A DNA stretch of 18,582 bases from Spirochaetaceae bacterium. Lineage in GTDB: Bacteria > Spirochaetota > Spirochaetia > PWKH01. The position numbers and the translations under genes were made by a program. The notes below the pieces were generated by a model. The model searched no databases and had not been told where the DNA came from. It was given only the letters and a program-made list of their open reading frames with translations. Shown here in pieces: positions 8,323 to 13,860 of this stretch (position 1 is its first letter; each line of letters opens with the position of its first letter). Location of the stretch: the NCBI GenBank assembly GCA_003557605.1, contig PWNW01000372.1:1-18582 (forward strand), read 5' to 3'.

Positions 8323-8355
8323 CTTAGGACAGCATCGCCGCCCTCCGGTCCTTAG
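8323..8355 (-). other. Leader hairpin and mini-ORF upstream of tRNA-Gln
   Basis: Between the promoter and the tRNA, CTTAGGAC (8323-8330) and GTCCTTAG (8348-8355) can pair at seven of eight positions. The loop holds, on the minus strand, GGAGG followed seven bases later by ATG CTG TCC TAA (8335-8324), a three-codon reading frame. Whether it is translated is unknown and chance is possible. Confidence 0.35.
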
Positions 8356-8375
8356 AGGTATTACGCCTTTGCAAG

Positions 8376-8402
8376 ATTATACATTTTTAAGAATTATGTC
8401 TA
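8376..8402 (-). promoter_or_regulatory. Promoter for tRNA-Gln and the rplY operon
   Basis: On the minus strand a perfect TATAAT (8381-8376) is preceded, after a short 15-base spacer, by TAGACA (8402-8397). The expected start is about 50 bases upstream of the mature tRNA. The spacer is shorter than the optimum of 17, but the -10 is consensus and nothing better lies nearby. Confidence 0.6.
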
Positions 8403-8442
8403 GAGCGCCGCGGAAAAAACCCGCTTGTCCGACCGACGGCTT

Positions 8443-8724
8443 CTAATCATCCGCATCCGAGTCTGGTGCGTCAGGGGCATTCTGGTATTCCATAAGAATG
8501 CGCTCCTGCAGAGCTCCTCGAAAGTCGGAATTTATTGGATGGGCTACATCTTTGTATTCTCCACTTTTCGTCTTCCTGCTCGGCATAGCTATGAATGCAC
8601 CGTTTTTTCCTTCAATGACCTTCACATTGTGCACCACAAACTCATTGTCAAATGTAACAGTTACATAGGCCTTCAATTTTCCGTCAGTTGTGACCTTGCG
8701 AACGCGGATATCAGTAATCTCCAT
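8443..8724 (-). CDS. spoVG: SpoVG family nucleic-acid-binding regulator
   Basis: Small (93 residues) DNA/RNA-binding regulator. In Borrelia the homologue binds DNA and RNA and modulates gene expression; in Firmicutes it affects sporulation and capsule. The chain shows the hallmark MEITDIRVRKV start, LKAYVTVTFDNEFVVHNVKVI, and FIAMPSRKTKSGEYKDVAHPIN with the basic motif of the family. A short acidic tail (DSDADD) ends it. The ATG at 8724 is chosen over an upstream in-frame ATG (8748) because GGAGGGG sits just before it and because the family begins exactly here. It lies 38 bases after the ispE stop and is probably co-transcribed with it; a weak internal TATATT (8753-8748) could add a second promoter. 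The pairing of TTTGCAG and CTGCAAA (8739-8745, 8780-8786) spans its leader. Confidence 0.95.
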   Translation of the reverse strand: MEITDIRVRKVTTDGKLKAYVTVTFDNEFVVHNVKVIEGKNGAFIAMPSRKTKSGEYKDVAHPINSDFRGALQERILMEYQNAPDAPDSDADD

Positions 8725-8728
8725 AGGT

Positions 8729-8735
8729 CCCCTCC
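8729..8735 (-). promoter_or_regulatory. Ribosome binding site deciding the spoVG start
   Basis: Minus-strand GGAGGGG is separated from the ATG at 8724 by ACCT, with core GGAGG six bases away. It would be inside the coding sequence if the upstream ATG (8748) were used. Confidence 0.85.
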
Positions 8736-8762
8736 ATGTTTGCAGCAAATATAGATGCGCTC

Positions 8763-9659
8763 CTAGTATGTATTGTAAACTGCAAATGGGCTATTAGCAA
8801 GAATTTTTACCAGCTTCACCCAATATAACCTGTCATTGAGAACCTTTAGACATCTTCGGGCGTCAGCGGGTTCGCTGAACAGCCCAGTAACCGCTGATCC
8901 GCTGCCGCTGAGAGCGGAGAAGCACGCTCCATATTCTTTGAGGGTGCTGAATATTTCAGTATACTCCGGCCAGGCGCTGCGTGCCATCGGTTCAAAGGAA
9001 TTGAAGAACCTCCAGGAAGAAGGATGCTCCTGCGCACAGGCATGAAGACAGTACTCCCGTGAAAGCTCAAACTGATGGTCACTGGGGTCCTTCCTGGATC
9101 CATCAAGCTGCTGGTATGCCCATGCTGTAGATATTCCAAAACTCGGCTTCACCACCAGTGCCGTAAAGGAATCAGCTGGAGCGGCAGGATGCAGCACATC
9201 TCCAGTACCTTCAGCCACCGCAGCGGATGAAGAGAAGAAAAACGGCACATCGCTTCCGACGGCTGCCCCGACAGCAGCAAGCCGGCTTACATCCAGCGGT
9301 TTTCCGGCAAGCATGTTCAGACTGTACAAAAGCGCCGCTGCATCTGAGGATCCTCCGCCAAGACCGGACTGAGGCGGGATGTGTTTTTCAAGTTTCACTG
9401 AACACCCGAAATCCATATTAGATGCGGCAAGAAATGCCTTCCATGAGGATCTCAACGTATTCTGCTCAGGAATCTCGTACTCACTGCAGACAAAGCTGAA
9501 ACCTTGAGAAGAAGGAAGGAGCGTAACTTCAAGGGTATCGCAGAGATCAATCATCTGAAATACCGAACGCAGCAGGTGGTATCCGTTGGGAAGTCTGGGC
9601 CCGATTTCCAAATGGAGATTAATTTTTGCAGGTGATGAAATGGTCACAGCATGATTCAT
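8763..9659 (-). CDS. ispE: 4-diphosphocytidyl-2-C-methyl-D-erythritol kinase
   Basis: GHMP-superfamily kinase that phosphorylates CDP-methylerythritol, the fourth step of the MEP isoprenoid pathway, in the cytoplasm. At 298 residues the length is normal. PAKINLHLEIG near the N-terminus carries the catalytic Lys12, the ATP loop PPQSGLGGGSSDAA spans about 95-108, and VGSDVPFFF supplies catalytic Asp137. A third GHMP motif, SGSGSAVTGLF, lies near the C-terminus. There is no Shine-Dalgarno sequence before the ATG, and the strong promoter ends only eight bases from it, so the message should be leaderless or nearly so. It is first in an ispE-spoVG unit and divergent from the acidic-protein gene. 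Confidence 0.95.
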   Translation of the reverse strand: MNHAVTISSPAKINLHLEIGPRLPNGYHLLRSVFQMIDLCDTLEVTLLPSSQGFSFVCSEYEIPEQNTLRSSWKAFLAASNMDFGCSVKLEKHIPPQSGLGGGSSDAAALLYSLNMLAGKPLDVSRLAAVGAAVGSDVPFFFSSSAAVAEGTGDVLHPAAPADSFTALVVKPSFGISTAWAYQQLDGSRKDPSDHQFELSREYCLHACAQEHPSSWRFFNSFEPMARSAWPEYTEIFSTLKEYGACFSALSGSGSAVTGLFSEPADARRCLKVLNDRLYWVKLVKILANSPFAVYNTY

Positions 9660-9667
9660 ATCAGGTG

Positions 9668-9696
9668 AGCATAGAGGAAAAAACAGGCACTGTCAA
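9668..9696 (-). promoter_or_regulatory. Strong promoter of ispE, implying a nearly leaderless mRNA
   Basis: The minus strand reads TTGACA (9696-9691), an exact 17-base spacer, then TATGCT (9673-9668). Only CACCTGAT lies between the -10 and the ispE ATG, so transcription would begin about two bases before the start codon. Confidence 0.75.
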
Positions 9697-9720
9697 TTTT
9701 GAGAAACGCCTGAAGCTCTA

Positions 9721-9750
9721 TTGACATATTCATCGGAGACTTACTAAGAT
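9721..9750 (+). promoter_or_regulatory. Promoter of the acidic-protein gene, divergent from ispE
   Basis: TTGACA (9721-9726), an 18-base spacer and TAAGAT (9745-9750) match the sigma-70 consensus well (six of six and four of six). The expected start is about 20 bases before the ATG at 9777. Its -35 faces the ispE -35 across 24 bases, and the two form the inverted repeat TGTCAAT/ATTGACA. Confidence 0.65.
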
Positions 9751-9763
9751 TGAAGGTGAACAT

Positions 9764-9769
9764 GGAGGG
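9764..9769 (+). promoter_or_regulatory. Ribosome binding site of the acidic-protein gene
   Basis: GGAGGG lies seven bases before the ATG at 9777. Longer in-frame starts at TTG 9750 and ATG 9762 are less likely: the first overlaps the promoter -10, and the second is not as well placed. Confidence 0.7.
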
Positions 9770-9776
9770 ACCATTC

Positions 9777-10031
9777 ATGAACCTGTTTGATGATGATGAA
9801 CCATTTGACGAATACTTCGAAGATGACAGTGATTTTGAGGAATACCCCCTCGAATATGACGACGATCAGCAGGAAGATTATGACAGCTCCCTGGATGATG
9901 ACTCCATAGACGAATATGACGAGGAATACCTGCGTGAAGAGGGGTTTATCATCGAGGAGGAGGAGGAGGAGGATCCTGGGTTGAACGAATCCGAAAACGT
10001 CCTTGACATCTTCGATTACGACGAGGAGTAG
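9777..10031 (+). CDS. Hyperacidic small protein of unknown function
   Basis: No family is recognised. The 84-residue product has 21 Asp and 22 Glu (51 percent), a single Arg (53), no Lys and no His, giving a net charge near -42. It also has 13 aromatic residues (6 Phe, 7 Tyr) spread between acidic runs, and seven consecutive acidic residues at 60-66. No signal peptide or membrane segment is seen; it should be cytoplasmic and probably disordered. Reality as a gene is supported by a good promoter, a well-placed GGAGGG and a clean reading frame in a strand-switch spot between two opposing operons. Its last 16 bases overlap the end of rsfS on the other strand. The pattern could suit a nucleic-acid mimic, a partner of a basic or ribosomal protein, or a metal or cation binder; all are guesses. 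A stretch of six GAG codons (9954-9971) could vary in length. Confidence 0.65.
   Translation: MNLFDDDEPFDEYFEDDSDFEEYPLEYDDDQQEDYDSSLDDDSIDEYDEEYLREEGFIIEEEEEEDPGLNESENVLDIFDYDEE
9954..9971 (+). repeat. (GAG)6 trinucleotide repeat
   Basis: Six uninterrupted GAG codons encode six of the seven consecutive acidic residues in the acidic protein. Because the unit is three bases, slippage would alter the Glu count without breaking the frame. Confidence 0.9.
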
Positions 10032-10372
10032 GCCACCTTTTTCCCGGTAAACCAGAGATGCTCAAGATCATAGAATTTTCGGAACTCATCTGACATGAGG
10101 TGAATGACCATATCGCCGCAGTCGATAAGCTCCCATCCCTCATCTGCATTGCCCTTGTTTCCCCGGTGCACAGGAATCTGCTGCTCAGAGAAAAACCCGG
10201 ACAGCTCCCGCATCAGGCCTTTCATATGCCCTGCACTGCGTACCGTTGTGATAATAAAAAAATCCGTCCATCCGCTGACCTCAGATACATCAAGCAGTAC
10301 GGTATTTTCTCCCTTGTGGTCCGAGAGAAACCGGGCTGCTGCTTTTGCTTTGTCTCGAAATTCTTGATTCAT
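10016..10372 (-). CDS. rsfS: Ribosomal silencing factor RsfS (Iojap family)
   Basis: Binds ribosomal protein uL14 on the 50S subunit and blocks joining with 30S, lowering translation in starved cells. The 118-residue length is typical. Characteristic stretches are LLDVSEVSGWTDFFIITT (about 26-43), RSAGHM, WELIDCGDMVIHLM and FRKFYDLEHLW near the end. The ATG follows directly on the stop of the upstream exported-protein gene (TAG then ATG, no gap), and AAGGAGAG lies upstream within that gene's last codons, so the two are coupled. It ends the rplU operon; no terminator is visible downstream, and its 3' end overlaps the acidic-protein gene on the opposite strand. Confidence 0.96.
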   Translation of the reverse strand: MNQEFRDKAKAAARFLSDHKGENTVLLDVSEVSGWTDFFIITTVRSAGHMKGLMRELSGFFSEQQIPVHRGNKGNADEGWELIDCGDMVIHLMSDEFRKFYDLEHLWFTGKKVAYSSS

Positions 10373-11035
10373 CTAATTCTCTCCTTCCATACCTGCGGTT
10401 ATTTGTGAAATACCCATACGCATCAATGCCCCGTCATACGGAAGCCTGCCTTCGCGGTCAAATACTGCAGGAACAGTTCGTACACGCCCCTGGGCCTGCG
10501 ACAGGAGAACAAACGCCTCCCCGAGCCTTTTCTCAGATATCTGGGCCGCATCATAGAGCGAACCAAGATGGACAATTACCTGAGCATCAGAAAGAGACGC
10601 TGACTGCTCCAGCAGCACCCGCCAGAACAAGTGCGATTGCTCACCATAGGAAAATACCAGTTCATTGCCGATTCCGGCAAGACGTCTGAGCAGGCGTACA
10701 GCGGCATCACGCTCGGCTTCACTGGAAATATATATTAAATCGGGGCTGATGCCCAGAAGCCTGCGGATCATCCGCTCAAGCTGCCTGCTGCTCATGTCTG
10801 CTGGAGCGTCACCCTGGTCGAGCAGATAGGAGAAACTTCCGTAGGGAAGATATTTCACCGCAGCACCAATGCTCCCCCGATGATTCTCCGGCGGAAGGAA
10901 CAGAAGATGCAGGTCGAACTCCTGGGGATGATCTGGTGACGGCACAATCACCACTGCTGAAGAAACACCGCTTTGGGGGATGAACAGGCCGCATGAGCAG
11001 ATCAGCAGCACTGCTGCTGCTTTCCAGAATATCAT
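10373..11035 (-). CDS. Uncharacterised exported protein between yqeK and rsfS, possibly LCP-related
   Basis: Function not recognised. The 220-residue product starts with a signal-like segment (a Lys, then a run AAAVLLICSCGLFI, with likely cleavage after about residue 27), so it is probably periplasmic or membrane-tethered. The Cys residues are not in a clear lipobox. The body has alternating beta/alpha texture: FDLHLLFLPP near 40, SYLLDQGD near 70, RMIRRLLGISPDLIYIS near 90-105 and a YDGALMRMGI segment near the end. In related bacteria this slot, between yqeK and rsfS, often holds a LytR-CpsA-Psr (LCP) protein. Spacing and the LLGI..D.IYI stretch are compatible with a shortened, divergent relative, but catalytic arginines are not evident. 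The ATG overlaps the yqeK stop by one base (TGATG); a GTG at 11038 is a possible alternative. Confidence 0.75.
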   Translation of the reverse strand: MIFWKAAAVLLICSCGLFIPQSGVSSAVVIVPSPDHPQEFDLHLLFLPPENHRGSIGAAVKYLPYGSFSYLLDQGDAPADMSSRQLERMIRRLLGISPDLIYISSEAERDAAVRLLRRLAGIGNELVFSYGEQSHLFWRVLLEQSASLSDAQVIVHLGSLYDAAQISEKRLGEAFVLLSQAQGRVRTVPAVFDREGRLPYDGALMRMGISQITAGMEGEN

Positions 11036-11616
11036 CACGTGTCTTGATCCCCCCGGATGCTGAGCTTGTGGTACAGCCTGAGGCTTTCCGGTTCAGGTTC
11101 AATATCCTTGCCTGAAAAATAGGCAAACTGCAGGGCATATATTTCAAGCATCATCGCCTCCAGAGAATCCAATGAAAGAATTCGTTCCCGGTCCCTTCCG
11201 GTGATATGGGTGCGCCCCGGCTCAAGAAAGTCCGCTACATACAGCGCATACCCGAGACTTCCCATACTGGTATGCCCCGTAGTGTGCCATCGAACAGCCT
11301 GATACACTTCAGTGCTGCTGCATCCCAGATCCTGGGAGAGACGGAAGGCTGCAGCGGGAGCATGCAGCAGCATGGGGACCCTCCGCTCCAGGGAGGTTAT
11401 CTCAAGCTGATGGACCTGCACATACCTGGTCAGCCTTCTGATGTCCCATTCTCTGGAGGAATCATGCCACATTGATGCAGTCCATGCCGCCTCTGCATCC
11501 AGGGAAAACCGTTCAGCCAGAGAAAGGCATACCTGGCAGGTTGATCGGGTATGCTGCAGCCGTTTCGGGCTCAGTTCACGCGTAATTTCCTGTTCAACCG
11601 CTTCCTTGAGCACCAT
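11035..11616 (-). CDS. yqeK: YqeK-type HD-domain hydrolase (bis(5'-nucleosyl)-tetraphosphatase, symmetrical)
   Basis: Predicted to split the alarmone Ap4A into two ADP through a di-iron HD site, as shown for Bacillus and Staphylococcus YqeK. The 193-residue form shows His22 (LQHTRS), the HD pair His51-Asp52 (WHDSS), His85 (LLHAPAAA), His111 (RWHTTGH) and Asp129 (YVADFLEPG), in the expected order. The ATG at 11616 is chosen because it gives the usual length and the usual distance to the first His, with GGGGA upstream. A longer form from 11661 would overlap nadD by 68 bases. This choice still overlaps nadD by 23 bases. Pairing with nadD is common. Confidence 0.88.
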   Translation of the reverse strand: MVLKEAVEQEITRELSPKRLQHTRSTCQVCLSLAERFSLDAEAAWTASMWHDSSREWDIRRLTRYVQVHQLEITSLERRVPMLLHAPAAAFRLSQDLGCSSTEVYQAVRWHTTGHTSMGSLGYALYVADFLEPGRTHITGRDRERILSLDSLEAMMLEIYALQFAYFSGKDIEPEPESLRLYHKLSIRGDQDT

Positions 11617-12187
11617 ACAGTCCCCGGCTTTTGATATACCATGCAACTTCCGGAGAGACATACTCGCTGATCTCTTCTCCTGCAGCGCATTTCTCCCTGA
11701 TCATCCGGGATGAAACATCCAGTCTCGGATTGTCAAGAAATACCCAGTCACATCCGGAAAGGGAAGAAACATTCAATTCATCACTGTCCCTTCCTGCAAT
11801 AATAAACCTGACCCTCTGCTTCAGTTTCTCCCAGTTTTTCCATGATGGGAACCCAGAGACCAGGTCATATCCTGCAATAACAGAAATTTTTTCCGTCGGC
11901 CGGTACTGTCTCTCAAGCTCCAGGACCGTTTCATAGGTATATGACACCCCTCCCCGCTCAATTTCCCGTCCGTCAACGATGCACTGCTTGATTGAACCGA
12001 ATGCACGGACTGCCATTTCCAGCCTGTCCGCTGGTTCGCTGCTGGAAGCAATCTGCTTGTGCGCAGGCTGGTTGACAGGAATCACTGCGACAAGATCTCC
12101 CAGGCCGGCGGCAAGGGCTTCCCTGATAAGAAGCTCATGCCCATTGTGGGGCGGATCAAATGTGCCTCCGAAACAGATAATTCTCAT
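11594..12187 (-). CDS. nadD: Nicotinate-nucleotide adenylyltransferase
   Basis: Transfers AMP from ATP to nicotinate mononucleotide, making deamido-NAD, a required step of NAD synthesis in the cytoplasm. The 197-residue chain begins MRIICFGGTFDPPHNGH, with the nucleotidyltransferase HNGH (14-17). It contains PAHK and, near 160, VSSRMIRE, a variant of the usual SST.IR ATP-binding motif. Length is normal. The ATG overlaps the obg stop by four bases (ATGA), and its own end overlaps yqeK, so translation should be coupled through this part of the operon. Confidence 0.95.
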   Translation of the reverse strand: MRIICFGGTFDPPHNGHELLIREALAAGLGDLVAVIPVNQPAHKQIASSSEPADRLEMAVRAFGSIKQCIVDGREIERGGVSYTYETVLELERQYRPTEKISVIAGYDLVSGFPSWKNWEKLKQRVRFIIAGRDSDELNVSSLSGCDWVFLDNPRLDVSSRMIREKCAAGEEISEYVSPEVAWYIKSRGLYGAQGSG

Positions 12188-13167
12188 AATTCCGCCATCT
12201 TCAGGAAAGCCTGCTGCACTTCTCTAATGCCGCTGCCGCTGAACACCGAAATTCCGTACACCTTCTTCCCGTTGAGGGTATCCTTCAGCTCCTTAAGCCG
12301 CTCTTCGGTTCCCGGAAGGTCCAGTTTTGAAGCAATAATAATCTCCCGCTTCTCCACCAGTTCCCTGCTGTAGGATTCCAGCTCTCCCTTGAGCTTGGCG
12401 TAGGATTCAAGAAAGGTGTCATCGGAAAGATCGATAATATACGCAATCACCGACGTCCTTGATATGTGCTTCAGAAATGCCAGTCCCAGACCTGCACCCC
12501 GGGATGCACCTTCAATGATTCCTGGGATATCAGCGAGGGTGAGGATTCTTTCTCCGTAGGAAAACACACCGAGGTGGGGAATTTTTGTGGTAAAGGGGTA
12601 TCCTGCTACTTTTGAGTGAGCATTTGTCAGATAATTGAGCAGAGAAGATTTTCCCGCGTTGGGAAATCCGACAAATCCGATATCTGCAATGATACGCAGC
12701 TCAACGCGGACCCTCCGCATCTCACCAGGAAGGCCGCTCTGGGCATACCTGGGAGCCTGACGGGTTGACGAGCGGAAGTGCCAGTTGCCTTTGCCTCCCT
12801 TGCCGCCGGTAAGGAATACCCAACGCTGCTGATCTTCCTTCAGGTCCTTCAGTATCTCGCCGGTATCAGCATCCTTGATGACGGTGCCCGGGGGAACTTC
12901 AATGACCATGTCACGCCCGTCCCGTCCGTGCTTTCGCCGTCCGTGTCCCTGTTCACCGTGTTCTGCATGATAGGATGTGCCGGACCTCAGATGAGTCAGT
13001 GTTCGAAGGTTTCTTTTCACCAGAAACACCACATCACCGCCCTTGCCGCCGTCCCCTCCGTCGGGGCCTCCCCTGGGAACATACTTTTCCCGGCGGAAGG
13101 AAACTGAGCCGCTGCCTCCGTGTCCGGAGGCAACTTCTATCACTGTCTCATCTGTAAATCCGAACAT
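12184..13167 (-). CDS. obgE: GTPase ObgE/CgtA, 50S assembly factor
   Basis: GTPase that helps late 50S assembly and responds to ppGpp. The 327-residue chain has the Gly-rich Obg fold (1-158, with GGPDGGDGGKGGDV and GGKGGKGN) and the G domain with P-loop GFPNAGKS (167-174). Switch residues YPFTTKIPHLG and G3 DIPG (213-216) follow. The G4 motif reads SKLD where NKxD is more usual. The optional C-terminal OCT domain is absent, so this is the short form. No clear Shine-Dalgarno sequence precedes the ATG, and the 28-base gap after rpmA contains a small palindrome (TGTCA-TTCAT-TGACA). Position in rplU-rpmA-obg is highly conserved in bacteria. Confidence 0.96.
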   Translation of the reverse strand: MFGFTDETVIEVASGHGGSGSVSFRREKYVPRGGPDGGDGGKGGDVVFLVKRNLRTLTHLRSGTSYHAEHGEQGHGRRKHGRDGRDMVIEVPPGTVIKDADTGEILKDLKEDQQRWVFLTGGKGGKGNWHFRSSTRQAPRYAQSGLPGEMRRVRVELRIIADIGFVGFPNAGKSSLLNYLTNAHSKVAGYPFTTKIPHLGVFSYGERILTLADIPGIIEGASRGAGLGLAFLKHISRTSVIAYIIDLSDDTFLESYAKLKGELESYSRELVEKREIIIASKLDLPGTEERLKELKDTLNGKKVYGISVFSGSGIREVQQAFLKMAEL

Positions 13168-13195
13168 AGAAGAAATGCCGTGTCAATGAATGACA

Positions 13196-13453
13196 CTATA
13201 CTTGAGGCTGCTCAATGCGTACGTAGCTTCTGTTCATCCTCTTAAAGAACACGACATGCCCTGCAGCTTTTGCAAAAAGCGTATCGTCCTTTCCTTTGCC
13301 GACAAATTCGCCGGGATGAATTTTTGTTCCCCGCTGCCTGATAATAATCTCACCGGCCTTCACCAGCTGTCCCCCGCTGCGCTTTACACCGAGGCGCTGG
13401 GAATGGGAATCTCTTCCGTTTTTTGAACTTCCGCCGCCTTTTTTATGAGCCAT
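13196..13453 (-). CDS. rpmA: 50S ribosomal protein bL27
   Basis: Ribosomal protein whose N-terminus reaches the peptidyl-transfer centre. The 85-residue product begins MAHKKGGGSSKNGRDS directly. It therefore lacks the cleavable N-terminal extension found in Firmicutes and Fusobacteria, which fits with the absence of the Prp protease gene between rplU and rpmA. GGGAGG is well placed before the ATG. It lies 24 bases after rplU and 28 before obg. Confidence 0.98.
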   Translation of the reverse strand: MAHKKGGGSSKNGRDSHSQRLGVKRSGGQLVKAGEIIIRQRGTKIHPGEFVGKGKDDTLFAKAAGHVVFFKRMNRSYVRIEQPQV

Positions 13454-13477
13454 AGCTATATCCTCCCGTGGTGCCGC

Positions 13478-13789
13478 CTAGGCGGTAATCTTCTGAATCT
13501 TTATCACTGAATACTGCTGCCGGTGTCCCTGTTTCCTGCGGTAGCCTTTTCTCCGCTTGAACTTGAAGACTACAATTTTCTTTCCCTTCACCTGGTCCTC
13601 AACTGTTGCAGAGACCTTTGCACCCTTGACGTAGGGAGTGCCGACCTTGGTATTTTCACCGTCCTTTACCATCAGTACGGAATCAAACTCTACTTGTTCA
13701 CCGGTCTCTTTTTCAATTTTATCGACCTGCAGCAGAACGCCTTCTTCCGCCTTGTATTGCTTTCCAAGAATTTCTACCAGTACGTACAT
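13478..13789 (-). CDS. rplU: 50S ribosomal protein bL21
   Basis: Binds 23S rRNA in the 50S subunit. The 103-residue product has the usual L21 start (MYVLVEILGKQYKAEEG) and a basic C-terminal half with FKFKRRKGYRRKQGHRQ, the family signature. AAGGAAG lies about seven bases before the ATG. It is first in the rplU-rpmA-obg-nadD-yqeK-(exported protein)-rsfS operon, with a strong promoter and a leader of only about 30 bases, so there is little room for an L21-type leader RNA. Confidence 0.98.
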   Translation of the reverse strand: MYVLVEILGKQYKAEEGVLLQVDKIEKETGEQVEFDSVLMVKDGENTKVGTPYVKGAKVSATVEDQVKGKKIVVFKFKRRKGYRRKQGHRQQYSVIKIQKITA

Positions 13790-13826
13790 GAACTACTTCC
13801 TTATTAACATAAGATATGCAGAGTAG

Positions 13827-13855
13827 GTTATACCATAATGACTCTACGTGGTCAA
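13827..13855 (-). promoter_or_regulatory. Strong extended -10 promoter of the rplU operon
   Basis: The minus strand reads TTGACC (13855-13850), exactly 17 bases, then TATAAC (13832-13827). TGG just before the -10 makes an extended -10 (TGGTATAAC). The -35 begins six bases after the argS stop. Confidence 0.85.
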
Positions 13856-13860
13856 TAGAC

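Noticed and set aside
8406..8442. Possible terminator after spoVG
   Set aside because: There is a run of six T on the minus strand and a 4-bp GCGG/CCGC pairing around it, but no stem of adequate length precedes the T-run. Termination here is not supported.
9949..10149. Minus-strand frame ending in a run of prolines
   Set aside because: The proline run is only the reverse reading of the (GAG)6 tract, and the frame overlaps the certain rsfS gene.
12184..13167. Obg without C-terminal OCT domain as a truncation
   Set aside because: The OCT domain is optional in the family and the gene overlaps nadD neatly, so nothing suggests loss of sequence.
13454..13477. Missing Prp protease gene between rplU and rpmA
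   Set aside because: Expected rather than odd: L27 here lacks the N-terminal extension that Prp removes.
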